From assembly GCF_000321225.1 (NCBI RefSeq), contig NW_004450459.1, positions 1,952,663 to 2,016,662 on the forward strand: DNA of 64,000 nt. Reading direction: 5' to 3'. The position numbers were made by a program, and so were the translations under genes. The number at the start of each line of letters is the position of its first letter. Position 1 is the stretch's first letter. A model generated the notes under the pieces. That model did not search any database and was not told the DNA's origin. It worked only from the letters and a program-made list of their open reading frames with translations. Positions 50,457 through 61,504 of this stretch are shown piece by piece. The DNA comes from Odobenus rosmarus divergens (taxonomy: Eukaryota; Chordata; Mammalia; Carnivora; Odobenidae).

Positions 50457-50645
50457 GAGCACCTGGATGGCTCAGTTGGTTGGGCGGCTGCCTCCGGCTC
50501 AGGTCATGATCCTGGAGTCCTGGGATCGGGTCCCGCATCGGGCTCCCTGCTCGGCGGGGAGTCTGCTTCTCCCTCTGACCCTCCCCCCTCTCATGTGCTC
50601 TCTCTCATTCTCTCTCAGATAAATAAATAAAATCTTTATTAAAAA
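50457..50645 (+). mobile_element. CAN-SINE, sense
   Basis: Direct repeats 'aaaaagtacc' at about 50447-50456 and 50645-50654. First member of the nested cluster. Confidence 0.92.
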
Positions 50646-50658
50646 AAAAGTACCAAGA

Positions 50659-50852
50659 GGGGCGCCTGGATGGCTCAGTGGATTAAACTCCAACTCTCGG
50701 TTTTGGTTCAGGTCATGATCTCAGGGTTGTGAGATGGAGCCCTGTGGCGGGCTGAGCATGGAGTCTGCTTGAGATCCTCTCCCTCTGCCCCCTCCGCCCT
50801 CCTTGCATGACGTGTGCGCGTGTTCTCTCTCAAATAAATAAAATCTTTACAG
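50659..50852 (+). mobile_element. CAN-SINE, older sense copy, interrupted in its tail
   Basis: Old-type body ('gggttgtgagatggagccc'). Its left flank 'aaaaagtaccaaga' recurs at 51356-51369, beyond two other SINEs, so later insertions split its tail. Confidence 0.85.
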
Positions 50853-50868
50853 ATTTTTTTAATTTTTT

Positions 50869-51066
50869 AATTTTTTTTTTAAGATTTTATTTATTTTTTG
50901 ACAGAGAAAGACACAGCGAGAGAGGGAACACAAGCAGAGGGAGTGGGAGAGGGAGAACAGGCTTCCCGCAGAACAGGGAGCCTGATGTGGGGCTGGATCC
51001 CAGGATCCTGGGATCATGACGTGAGCCGAAGGCAGACGCTTAACAACTGAGCCACCCAGGTGCCCC
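50869..51066 (-). mobile_element. CAN-SINE, young antisense copy
   Basis: Flanks 'aaaatcttta' on both sides (about 50840-50850 and 51067-51076), in the tail of the preceding SINE. Arctoid-type body. Confidence 0.92.
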
Positions 51067-51079
51067 AAAATCTTTATAA

Positions 51080-51258
51080 AGATTTTTTAAAAATTTATTT
51101 GACACACAGAGAGAGAGAAAAAGAGGCAGACAGAGGGAGAGGGAGAAGCAGGCTCCCCACTGAGCAGAGAGCCTGACATGGGGCTCGATTCCAGGGCCCT
51201 GGGATCATGACCTGAGCCCAAGGCAGACGTTTAACCAACTGAGCTAGCCAGGGGCCCC
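51080..51258 (-). mobile_element. CAN-SINE, antisense
   Basis: Tail 'aaagattttttaaaaattta', head end 'gagctagccaggggcccc'. It sits head-to-tail with the previous antisense copy. Confidence 0.9.
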
Positions 51259-51355
51259 TTAAATAAAATCTTAAAAAAAAAATTCTCTCTCTCCTTTTCC
51301 CTCTGCCCCTCCCTTCCCTCTCTAAAAACATAAATAAAATTAAAATAAAAAAATA
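51259..51355 (+). mobile_element. SINE tail remnant closing the nested cluster
   Basis: 'aaataaaatctta', a CT tract ('ctctctctccttttccctct') and an A-rich end, followed by the outer direct repeat. It reads as the displaced tail of one or two sense SINEs. Confidence 0.7.
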
Positions 51356-51537
51356 AAAAGTACCAAGAACATTAAAAGATTATAACCTCAGAACAGGGGT
51401 TATAAGTTAAATACAAATTATTCAGTATTTTTTTTTAGCATAAAAGGAAAAAACATTATGTTGGACCCTGTGAAATGAATAAAATATACAGATTTTTTTC
51501 AATTACAGGATTTCATTTTTAAACTCTTACAAGTACT

Positions 51538-51712
51538 GGGGTGCTCAGGTGACTCAGTCAGTTAAATACCCAACTCTTAATCTCGGCTCAGGTCACGATC
51601 TCAGGGTTGTGAGATCAAGCAGCGCATGGGGCTCTGCAGTGGGCATGGAGCCTGCGTTAAGATTCTCTCTCCCTCTCCCTTTGCCCTTTTCCTTCCCTAT
51701 CAATCAATCACT
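51538..51712 (+). mobile_element. CAN-SINE, older sense copy
   Basis: Exact 14-base direct repeats 'ctcttacaagtact' at 51524-51537 and 51713-51726, although the body is diverged. The tail is 'caatcaatcaatca'-like in place of poly(A). Confidence 0.93.
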
Positions 51713-52100
51713 CTCTTACAAGTACTAATTAGGAAAATTGCAGACAATATATGCACTATCTTTAGAAGATTCCAAATCCAAATCTTGTGAAACCTCTTCT
51801 ATATTATTCTCTCAGCTAGTTTAAAAGTCCTATAGAGTACAGTGTATATTTTATCTGCCAACACTGCAATTATTAAAGCTGATTTGGGGAATATTACAAA
51901 GAAAACAATATAAGGAACTAAACAGAATGGTATGTATTAAAGAGGAAAATAATGTCAGATATTGTTAAAATACATCTTTAGTAAAGAGTAAATGATACCT
52001 GGTCAACAAATCAAATTTATTCCTGAGAAAAGCAGATTCAACATTTATTCTTTAATCTCATTTAGTTAAAATATACATTTATTAATACTATCCAACTTTT

Positions 52101-52296
52101 TTTTTTTTAAAGATTTTATTTATTTATTTGAGAGAGAGAGAATGAGAGATAGAGAGCACAGGAGGGAAGAGGGTCAGAGGGAGAAGCAGACTCCCTGCTG
52201 AGCAGGGAGCCCGATGCAGGACTCGATCCCGGGACTCCAGGATCATGACCTGAGCTGAAGGCAGTTGCTTAACCAACTGAGCCACCCAGGCGCCCC
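52101..52296 (-). mobile_element. CAN-SINE, antisense
   Basis: Exact 18-base direct repeats 'taatactatccaactttt' at 52083-52100 and 52297-52314. Confidence 0.96.
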
Positions 52297-52314
52297 TAAT
52301 ACTATCCAACTTTT

Positions 52315-53523
52315 AATTACCACTTCAACTGGGGAAGTTAAAGGGAAAAGAAAAAATTAGATGTTCACATAATCCATAAATCTCATCTGGGTCTAGAGTT
52401 TAAATTATTATTGATCAATTTTTTTCAGTTCTCTATTATTGTGCATTTAGATCCTAGTGATCAGGATGACGCATGTTATATTCATCCCTGAACACATGAT
52501 TTTTTCCCCCCCAATTAACACATAAATCCAATCACAGTGTCTTCTGATCACTTGGTGTTGTTTTGTTGTTGTTGTTGTTGTTTTTGGAGGGGAAGGCTAG
52601 CTTCTTTTATTACCTATTTATGGGAAAGATGTTTTATTCTTCATATTATATGCAAGGTTGAAAGCCGTGTGTGTGTGTGTATAAACTGATCAATTTTTTA
52701 AGCCAGATAATCTAAGGAGGTAGAAATTAATGAATTTCTTTCTTTTTCCACTTTTCTAGTCAACTTATTTAAATTACCATCAGAAATAATATGACTTGGG
52801 GGAGAAAAAGGGTGAACGAATTGATCCACAAAGTGGATGATCACTTTCTCAATAATGAAGAGTTAACTTTAACAAAGCAAGAGCTTATCAACATATATCA
52901 ACTTCCTCCAGATACAAGTTGCTAAATTTTAAGCCCTCTTGAACAATTATTATCTATAATCTGCCTATAGATTATTTTCTAATTTTATAATGGATTTGTT
53001 TGATCATCCCCTTCATAGTTACAAGCAGGAGCCCCTAAACAAACAAAGAATGGAGAGATATCCTGCACCCTCTACACTCACTCTCCATCAGTTGTGATTA
53101 ACGCAACAATTCTGCAACTATTCTCAGGCGTTAATTGTACTATACAAGCCCTAATAAAGCAGGGACATCCCAGGCCTCCCTCTGAGGATTTAAGGATCAT
53201 AATTTCTGTCTCAGGACTACAGACGAAGGTTCTATTTTTGTACTATCACTCTTTATTCTGTCATGGTAATTTTTAAAGTTTCACATGAATTTTATTTCTA
53301 TAAAAATATGTAATTAAATTGTTTTGGAGCCAAAAGCAAAACCAAACTTCCAATAAATACATACTAAATGGTCAAAATGTACTTTATGGCCTTTAAATAT
53401 TAAACATACTACACTTTATGTCCCTATACCAAAGTTTATAGCAACTTATCCCTTAGCACCACACACGCTACTCATTACGCACAGTAATAACAGCACTGTA
53501 ACTTGTAGAGGAAAAGCACTCAC
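52315..53523. other. SESTD1 intron next to exon 53524-53646, simple repeats only
   Basis: (GTT)n at 52558-52581 and (GT)n at 52666-52682. No other feature is seen. Confidence 0.5.
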
Positions 53524-53646
53524 ACTGTGCTGGCTCTCAATCTCTTCATGTTTCTGCTGTAGGGCCTGGGAGGCCCGGATGGAGTCTCCAATCCCCCACT
53601 GGGCTCGTAGCTGTTCTGATCCAGGCCCTTCAAGCCAGTTCACAAC
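53524..53646 (-). CDS. SESTD1: SESTD1 coding exon, about residues 284-324 (spectrin repeat 1)
   Basis: This 123-base, phase 0-0 exon encodes 41 residues beginning [12 protein letters not shown] and ending EEIESQHS. The acceptor is 'ctatag' before GTT GTG, and the donor is AGT followed by gtgagt. It lies at the start of the first spectrin-type three-helix repeat. The downstream intron is about 10.4 kb. It is the most 5' SESTD1 exon in the window. The exon expected before it, with a glutamine- and arginine-rich helix, was not seen up to 64000. Confidence 0.95.
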
Positions 53647-53741
53647 CTATAGATGAAAGTTGAGACCAAAATCTTAAAATAATCAAAAGCTCTTCAAACA
53701 TTCACTGTTTTCTCCTCCCAAAGTTCCTCAAATATATTTTT

Positions 53742-53942
53742 TAGTTTTTAATTTTTATTTTTATTTACTTGACAGAGAGAGAGCACAAGCAGGGGAAGCA
53801 GCAAGCAGAGGGAGAAGCAGGCTCCCTGCTGAGCAGGGAGCCCAATGATATGGGGCCTGACGATGGGGCTCGATCTCAGGACCCCAGAACATGACCTGAG
53901 TTGAAGGCAGACGCTTAACCGACTGAGCCACCCAGGCGCCCC
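53742..53942 (-). mobile_element. CAN-SINE, antisense
   Basis: Flanks 'agttcctcaaatatatttt' (from 53722) and 'agttcctcaagtattttta' (from 53943) are an imperfect target duplication. It lies about 95 bases upstream of a SESTD1 acceptor, in gene-sense orientation. Confidence 0.92.
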
Positions 53943-53959
53943 AGTTCCTCAAGTATTTT

Positions 53960-54860
53960 TAATTTAAATTCTTTAAATTCTATTGTAAAGGCAATAAATG
54001 TTTCTTTTCGAACTACATGGCTATAATCTGACAACTTTTCCAAAAGCAAAATTTGAAAGAATGTACACTGTAGCACCTTAAGCTTTCAGCTATCTGATCA
54101 TCTGTCAGGGTAAAAGAAATCTGGAATGCTCCCATAAAAGAGGATTAAAAATTAACTTATGATGATAAGAAAATAAGAGAACTACAGGATTTCGCGTTGG
54201 AAGGGACATCAGAAATGACATTGGTCAAATTTATCTAACACTTAAGAAAATTGAATTTCAGAGATTAACTGACTTGCCCAAGGTAATATAATCCAGTATT
54301 AAAAACCTAGGACTAAAAGCCATGTGTCTGGACTCATAGTCAAATGTTCTTCTCAAAGTACTGATAAAACTAAACAAATTAAGTAATTAACTATTACGAA
54401 TGCTACTTTTGTCACTTTAAAAATGACAAACTAACTGTAGAATTATACTACTGCAACACTCTCTAGGGGTCTTAGGATGAACTAAAACATGACCCACAGA
54501 CCATCTGAGAGGTCTCACTGGCACCACTCAGTAGGGTGTAAGGTGAGGAACTATGGTTTGCCAGAGCAGCATCGGGCATTTTTCTTCTGCCAGGTCTTTG
54601 AAGCAGTCTAATAGTTCAGGCATAAGGTGATGAGATCCATATGGGACAGATCTGCGGGAATTAGAATTAGGAATTCAACAGCAGATGTATGGTTATGCCC
54701 TAAATGTAAACTTAGGAAAGCTCCTAAGAAGTGAATGAGGGTGTGTCCATAGCATAATACTACGACCCTGTGGATAGACAGGCTTAGCTCAGAACTTTAT
54801 AACAAAGTATTACAGCCCCATGCTGAATTTCCGTTACTATCAGGTTAAAATATATTCCTC
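53960..54860. other. SESTD1 intron; old relic at 54185-54345
   Basis: 'ttcagagattaactgacttg' with 'cccaaggtaatataatcc' is an ancient MIR/L2-type relic in antisense. The rest (54440-54860) is unrecognised. Confidence 0.45.
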
Positions 54861-54876
54861 TAAAAATCTAATAGTT

Positions 54877-55080
54877 GGGGTGCCTGGGTGGATCAGTCGT
54901 TAAGCTTCTGCCTTCGGCTCAGGTCATGATCCCGGGGTCCTGGGATTGAGCCCCACATCGGGCCCCCCGCTCCGCGGGAAGCCTGCTTCTCCCTCTCCCA
55001 CTCCCCCTGCTTTTTGTGTTCCCTCTCTCGCTGTGTCTTTCTCTGTCAAATAAATAAAATCTTTAAAATAAATAAATAAA
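54877..55080 (+). mobile_element. CAN-SINE, young sense copy
   Basis: Exact 16-base direct repeats 'taaaaatctaatagtt' at 54861-54876 and 55081-55096. The tail has grown to tandem 'aaat' units. Confidence 0.96.
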
Positions 55081-55384
55081 TAAAAATCTAATAGTTCACA
55101 AAATTTTTAATAGTTATATAAAAGTACCACACCATGGGGAAAAATCATGTGTATTTCTTTCAATTATTTTTTCACATGCATTGCACTTTCATGTTACTCC
55201 AGATTTAAGTGCTCCAGCCAATTCTTATGAGTACAAGCAATTTCTATCCTGTGTTTTTCACTTAACATTACACTATAAAACTATAATGATTTTCTATGTG
55301 GCTACAGTTACAATTTACAATAGTTGCAAACCTCTTTTTTAAGAAAGCTGACCCTGCCTGCCTTCCTCCTGCCCTCCTGTCTAA

Positions 55385-55525
55385 CCAACTAATCAACCAA
55401 CCTATATACATATACATATTCATAAATATACATGTACTTTTGTATATATACAATAGCTACTATATATATGTACAATATATATATACACACACGCACATAT
55501 ATACAAATATACACACACACCATAA
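55385..55525. repeat. TA/CA-rich simple repeat
   Basis: Interleaved 'tatata' and 'acacac' units; frames across it on both strands are artefacts. Confidence 0.85.
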
Positions 55526-55529
55526 ATGT

Positions 55530-56215
55530 AAACTTAGGATATATATAGAGACAGAAGTTCCTATGAAGTATTTTTTTTCTCTAATTCTGTATTGTTTTCC
55601 TAGGAAAGATATTCAGTAGAGATCTTGAATTCAATGACAATGTAATGTTAGTATACATTATAAAATTGTTCCCTAAAACACCTTTTTCTATATGAACATC
55701 CGAGTAATGAAAGTTTTAACTGAGAATAACCTCTGTTTAGTATACAAACTGACTATTGCTTTTAAAAAACTTCCTCCAAATTGAAAAACAGAAATCTCTC
55801 CAGGTATATTTTTAAATATTAGCAGATCAAATATATTGCAAATGTTTGCTTACTAAAATCTCTTCATGTTCTTTGCCCACTTATTTTCTACTTTCTTAAC
55901 TATTAATATATTCTCAGCTTCCACTTTCTCTTTACAAGGTTTTAATAATAGAGTGCAAAATCTTAAAAACAAAAAAATGTCAAAGTATTATTTTGGATTC
56001 ACTGGAATAGACTTAAGTGCTTTAATGTTCTTGGCTAAACTGTTTTCACAGTCCGAAGTTCATCTGCAACCCCTTGTTGTCAAGTGCTCTTTGGAATACA
56101 AGGGTTGGCTCCTCAACATCCCTACTCTTCCCCTATAATCTTTTGTATTAGCTATCTTTGGAGGGGCAGAGTAGTAGAATCCTGTTTCTGTTAGTCTGTG
56201 GAAAGTATCACTCTT
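55530..56215. other. SESTD1 intron, nothing recognised
   Basis: 'cacttattttctactttctt' and surroundings hint at an old L1 but are too weak to call. Confidence 0.4.
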
Positions 56216-56219
56216 TCAC

Positions 56220-56412
56220 AATCATGAGAAAGCACTGGGCATGAGTCCCAATTCTAAATTCTGGTTCTGCTCCTACCAGTTCAAAGACTTTGGTCTGTCC
56301 ATCTTTAAAATGGTGTCAATGCTACCTACCATACAAAGGTGCTGTGAGGATTATACCGGTCATTATATGTAAGACACTTAGCACAGTAGATAAATATTAG
56401 TATTTGTTAGCC
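56220..56412 (+). repeat. MIR SINE, sense
   Basis: 'attctggttctgctcctacc', 'ccatctttaaaatggtgtca' and 'gtgctgtgaggattatacc' are in MIR order. Confidence 0.75.
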
Positions 56413-56474
56413 TCTTTGCTTTTCCTACTTTTCTGAAGAAAAAAGTATAGCTCCTTCTGTCTATTCACTCTATT

Positions 56475-57345
56475 AAGTTTTTCATTTTAATTCCAGTATA
56501 GTTAATGTGCAGTGTTATATTAGTTTCAAGTGTACAATATAGTGATTCAACAATTCTATACATTATTCACTGCTCATCATGGTAAGTGTACCCCTTAATT
56601 CCCACCACCTTTTTCACCCCCCCACCCCCCTCTGATAACCATCAGTTTTGTTCTCTACAGTTAAAAGTCTGTTTCTTGACTTGCTTTTTTCTCCTTTGCT
56701 CATTTGTTTTGTTTCTTAAATTCCACATACCAGTGAAATCATATGGTATTTGTCTTTCTCTGACTGACTTATTTCGCTTAGCATTATACTCTCTAGCTCC
56801 ATCCATGTCATTGCAAATGGCAAGAGTTCATTCTTTTTGATGGATGAGTATTATATTGTGTATATCTATACACCACACTTTTACACATTCATCAGTTGAT
56901 GTACATTTGGGCTCTTCCCATAATTTGGCTATTGTAAATAAAGCTGTAATCAACATAGGTGTGTATATATCGCTCTGAATTAGCATTTGCATATTCTTTG
57001 GATAAATACCCAGGAGTCTGATTGTTGGACCATAGAGGTTCCTGATCTTAGGGTAAAAGCACACATACTTGAGTAAGATGTTGGTTGTGGGTTTTTAGTA
57101 TGTGGTCTTCATTATGTTAAGGTATATTCCCTCTAGACCTACTTTGTTGAGGATTTTTATCATGAATGGATGTTATACTTTGTCAAATGCTTTTTCTGCA
57201 TCTACTGAAATGACCATTTGGTTTTTATCCTTTCTCTTACTGATGTGTGTCCATTCACTCTTCATAAAGTTTGTCTCACATCTGCATTTTACAGTAAGAT
57301 CCCTGGGTTTCTTAAGGAAGTCCCTGAACTGTTTTAACATTTTTT
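56475..57345 (-). mobile_element. L1 3' part, antisense, with internal deletion
   Basis: Plus strand begins 'ttcattttaattccagtata' (reversed 3' UTR) and continues through ORF2-end sequence to about 57040. Past a junction near 57045 it resumes in a more upstream ORF2 part ('aagatgttggttgtgggttt'), so an interior piece is missing. Confidence 0.85.
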
Positions 57346-57364
57346 TAAAATGGAAATAAAAAGT

Positions 57365-57540
57365 GAGGGCTCCTGGGTGGCTCCGTCAGTTAAGCATCTG
57401 CCTTTGGCTCAGGTTGTGATCTCGGGGTCCTGGAATTGAGTCCCTTGTCGCTCAGTGGGGAATCTCCTTCTCCCTCTCCCTCTGCCCCACCTTGGCTCAT
57501 ACTTTCTCTGTCTCTCAAATAAATAAAATCTTTGGGGGAA
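57365..57540 (+). mobile_element. CAN-SINE, sense
   Basis: Exact 18-base direct repeats 'aaaatggaaataaaaagt' at 57347-57364 and 57541-57558. Confidence 0.96.
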
Positions 57541-57695
57541 AAAATGGAAATAAAAAGTATAAGTTTTAAGGAAGCTTATGTAAATATTTTGAAATCATTT
57601 TCCATTTCCTTTATGGAACTCAAGTCTCATTTATTGCTATTTATTATGAATACAGCTATAAAGACAAATATACAATGGCTTTTTAGTATTTTATT

Positions 57696-57892
57696 TCTTT
57701 TAAAGATTTACTGATTTACATACTTGAGAGACAGAGCACAACAGTGTGCAGGGGAGGAGCAGAGGGTGAGGGAGAGAAAGTCTTAAGCAGACTCTGGCTT
57801 AACATGGAGTCCGACATCTCACAACCCTGAGGTCACAACCTGAGCAGAAACCAAGAGTCAGACACTTAACGGACTGCACCACCAGGCGCACC
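57696..57892 (-). mobile_element. CAN-SINE, older antisense copy
   Basis: Diverged body; flanks 'ggctttttagtatttta' and 'agcttttaagtatttta' are imperfect target duplications. Confidence 0.88.
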
Positions 57893-57909
57893 AGCTTTTA
57901 AGTATTTTA

Positions 57910-59090
57910 AATAATATAATTATTTCACTAGAAATATCTAAATTCTAAAACTAAGGATGGAATAAAAGCATCTCAAAAGTTCTTAACTAATTAATATCAT
58001 ATTATGTTGTATTTTATTTTTTAAAACCTAAAATATTATTTAAACATTTAAGCTTTGACTTCAGAATATTCTACAAACAAAAGAAGCAGGTTAATATAAA
58101 TCATGATACCTGGGGAAAAAAAACTCATTAGCATAGAACTTTCAAAGAGCCATAAATTTAAAAAATAAATTTTCAATAAAGCAAAGACATACTCTTGGTG
58201 CAAAAAACCAGTTTCATAGTCAAGTACACATATAGTTTTAATGTATGCTGAAAGTAATTTTTCTTAGTGTGCAACATCAGTAATGTAGACACAGTAAATG
58301 TATGACTATTTCTAATAAAAATGATGCAATTTGAGGCTGACGCCCCAGTAAACAAGTCTATTTAAATGCATTAATGATGGTAGTTTGCCAAACTAGTTAT
58401 AAAACTTAATTTTAATCAGGACATCTTGCTCAGTAAATGTGAATATTAACTTACTGCAAAAGCAGTTTCGTGCCCAATCCATATCAATGTGACCCCTCAA
58501 ATGGCTACATTTATATGCAAAGTATAATCTTGGAAATGTGCTCTTAAAATCTACCATGACAAATATCTGCAGAGGCCAAAAATGCATGTGACTATACAAC
58601 ATTGTTTCCTAGCCAGGCTGATTCCTAAAGACTTCATGAGAGAATATCTGGAAGAACGTGGGGTCAAACCAGGCAGAAGGGCATGTTAAGCAAATGACAA
58701 GCGTCTGACCTGAAGAAAGAATTGGGGCAACTGGAAGCACAGCCTCCAGCTGTATCCTTACTCAACTCAGAGTGTATCCTATTTTGCATCTATGATTCCT
58801 TTGTACAAAGGAAGAAAAGCACATGGATGATTCTAGAAATAACATCTGTAATGCTGGTTGTAATTACTTCCACAGTAAATAATGAAAATAATGACAGCAT
58901 ATTTCAAAGAAGTAGCATTGTCTCCCACCTAGAAGTCCATGAAAATCTAATTTTTAAATATAACAGCAGCAGCATGGAGAACCTCTGCATACCACAAGAA
59001 CTCTAATGCCACTGATTTAAACTGGGAATAAATGGGGAATAAATGATAATTTTAATGGTTATTACTTATCATATAGCTTATCTATTAGAG
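57910..59090. other. SESTD1 intron, nothing recognised
   Basis: The plus-strand frame at 58722-59006 (94 codons) has no recognisable domain, no splice context and lies antisense to SESTD1. I do not call it a gene. Confidence 0.45.
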
Positions 59091-59104
59091 CTATTGATTT
59101 CTTT

Positions 59105-59307
59105 TTTAAAGATTTATTTCTTTGAGAGAAATAGAGAGAAAATGCGAGCAGGGAGCAGGAGCAGATGGAGAAGGAGAGAGAATCCTCAAGAAGACTCCCC
59201 ACTGAGCACAGAGCCCAACTCGGGGCTCTATCCCAGGATCCTGAGATCATGACCTGAGCCAAAATCAAGAGTCAGATGCCTAACTGACTGAGCCACCCAG
59301 ATGCCCC
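59105..59307 (-). mobile_element. CAN-SINE, antisense
   Basis: Tail 'aaagatttatttctttgag', head 'gagccacccagatgcccc'; flanks 'tgatttctttt' and 'tgatttctcttt'. Confidence 0.92.
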
Positions 59308-59739
59308 TGATTTCTCTTTCATTATGCTTTCAGTGATAAGACAGTAAAGAAGAAATTTGGAAAAATTCAGTTTTCACTAATTTAACATAAGTCCTGATAA
59401 TCAACTTTATGATTATCTTTATATAAACAAATTTTTTTCATTTTCCCCAAATTTGCAAGATTAAAGACAGTGCAGTTTATGCTCTGTGGATGCTGACATG
59501 ATCAATACACATTTACTATATAGCTAAATTTAAGTAATCATTCTGGCAAGGGAAAATAGATCTTTGCCTAAAATGTGACCTGTGAAAAAGAGAGGGCAGG
59601 AACCATTATTATATGATGAAGATTAATGTTCTAACCAACTAACGTGTAACACTCAAAGACAATGAATTTCAATAAAGGTTTTGTTTTTAACAATAATCTC
59701 GTTACCATCATCAACATCATAAATATCATCATTATCATC

Positions 59740-61500
59740 TCCTTTCTCCAGTTTCCTTATCCAACTGAGCTGGTCCATCATTTCAAAAATGCATTTGCCA
59801 TTCACTTTTTTTTTTAACCATACTCACTGACCCCATGTTGCAAGGCACAAATGCTGGATGAATCCCATCACCCACATTCTCCATGCCTGCACTTCAACAT
59901 CCAGCCATGAATTAATAAGGTCACACATGCCAGAAAATTTCCACCATAAATCCAAGATCAACACTACCTAAAAATACAACTACATTTCTGTGGTATTTTA
60001 CACGTCCGATCCCCACAAAGAAAACACTGAATCCTCTCTAACTTTAACGTCATCTTCCTCAACCACCACCACCCACCTCACCTTCAAACCTGTACCACTA
60101 AGAAGATGACCTTTTCTCTTACTTTATAGAAAAAAAGAACACACCACATAGGAATCCCTTCATCTTCACGTCTGACTTACACATGGAGACACCTCTGGAC
60201 ACACCCTACCCGTCATTCCTCCTGTTACGATGGAGTTCTCCCTGTTCCATGCTAACACTAATCCCTTCAACACTGTCCTTTGGAATTGATTCACTTCCAC
60301 CTTGTGAGAAACTTGATAGTACTAAATTTCCTTTCTCTCCTGTATATTCAACCCCTCCTTCCAAATAGATACTTCCCACTGGTCTTTAAACCTCTGAGAG
60401 TTTTCAATATTACTTTAAAAAGAAAAACAGAACAAAATTATACCTGACCCCTGTTGTGGGCTGTTGTGTTGTCCTCCCCCAAATCCGTATGTTGAAGTGC
60501 TAAGCCTCAGTACTTCAGAATGCAGTCCTATTTATCTGAAGATAGGGTCTTTCTTTTAAGAGGCAATTAGATTGAGGTTGAAAATAAATAAATAAATTAA
60601 TTAATTTAAAAAATGAGGTTGTTAGAGTGGACCATAATATGACTGGTGTCCTTAAAAGGAGAGGAAATTTGGACACAGAAAGGTACAGAGGAAAGATACT
60701 GTAAAGATACAGAAATAAGATGGAGCATCAACAAGCCAAGAATCTGGGACAGATTCTTTCCTCAATGCCTTCAGAAGGAATCAACCTTGCTAACACCGTA
60801 ATCTTAGACTTCTGGCCTTCAGAACCATGGAAAAATAAGTTTCTGTTGTTTAAGCCACCCGGGCTATGGTACTTGATTACAGCAGCCTTAGCAAACTAAT
60901 ACCACCCTTTTCTGCCACTTCTAGCCATCACTATTTCTCATCTTTCCTTCAGAGACAAATTCTCAACGAGCTGTCTATACTCGGTGTCTCCTTCACCACA
61001 CTTCAATGTCATTCCAAATTCACTCCAATATAATTCCAGCCCTGCCACTCCATGCTCAGTGACCTCGATCTTCTACATTCTAATGGACATGTTAAGGTAT
61101 TCTCTTATTTGATCTTTCAGCAGCATTCTACAGGGCTCCCAACTCCATTCTGAAATGCTTCCCCTGGCTTCCATGACACAGAACTCTTCACACTTTTCTC
61201 CTCCATCTCTGGCCAATCCTTCACTGTCTTCTTTTCAGGAGTATCCTCCTCTATCTTGTCATTAAATGCTAGAGTTTCTCAAAGTTCAGTTAAAAAGCCC
61301 TCTTTTCACCTACTCTCAGGACTTGCCTTGGTCAATTCTCACCCACATCAATGCTTTTAATTGCCATTCATACATGATGACACACAAGTATGTCACCAGC
61401 CCAGACTTCTCCGATTTCTGGACCTGTTTGGGACTACCCTTCCATATTTTCTCTTAGTGTCCTCAAAGTCACCTCAAATTCAACATGTCTAAACAACATG
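59740..61500 (+). mobile_element. L2 relic, sense, split by a MaLR LTR
   Basis: Pyrimidine-rich L2 ORF2 relic. Left part carries 'cctcctgttacgatggag'-type sequence (60218). The right part has 'tctttcagcagcattctaca' (61115), 'gagtttctcaaagttcag' (61271, where the reverse-transcriptase PQGS-like motif should be) and 'ttcaacatgtctaaac' (61480). The LTR at 60452-60903 separates them. Confidence 0.65.
60452..60903 (+). mobile_element. MaLR-type solo LTR with AT-rich insertion
   Basis: 'ctcccccaaatccgtatgtt', 'atgactggtgtccttaaaag', 'gaggaaatttggacacagaa' and 'tctgttgtttaagccaccc' are those of a non-autonomous ERVL-MaLR LTR. A run of 'aaat'/'taat' units at 60578-60612 interrupts it. No internal retroviral sequence is present. 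Confidence 0.75.
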
Positions 61501-61504
61501 CAGA

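Larger units (their letters stand above)
28392..53646 (-). other. SESTD1: SESTD1 gene, 3' part (last nine coding exons)
   Basis: Nine minus-strand exons splice in phase to 413 codons ending in TAA. The product matches, as I recall it, the C-terminal part of SEC14 domain and spectrin repeat-containing protein 1 (about 696 aa), from about residue 284. SESTD1 is a cytoplasmic adaptor: its N-terminal SEC14/CRAL-TRIO domain binds phosphoinositides, and its spectrin repeats bind partners. Reported partners are TRPC4/TRPC5 channels, the Dact1-Vangl2 planar-polarity proteins and Trio-type Rho-family exchange factors. Only the spectrin part is here; exons for the lipid-binding domain must lie above 64000. 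Exon/intron phases are consistent throughout and there is no stop or frameshift, so the gene looks functional. In human, the gene lies on chromosome 2q near CCDC141 and TTN; neither neighbour is in this window. Confidence 0.96.
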
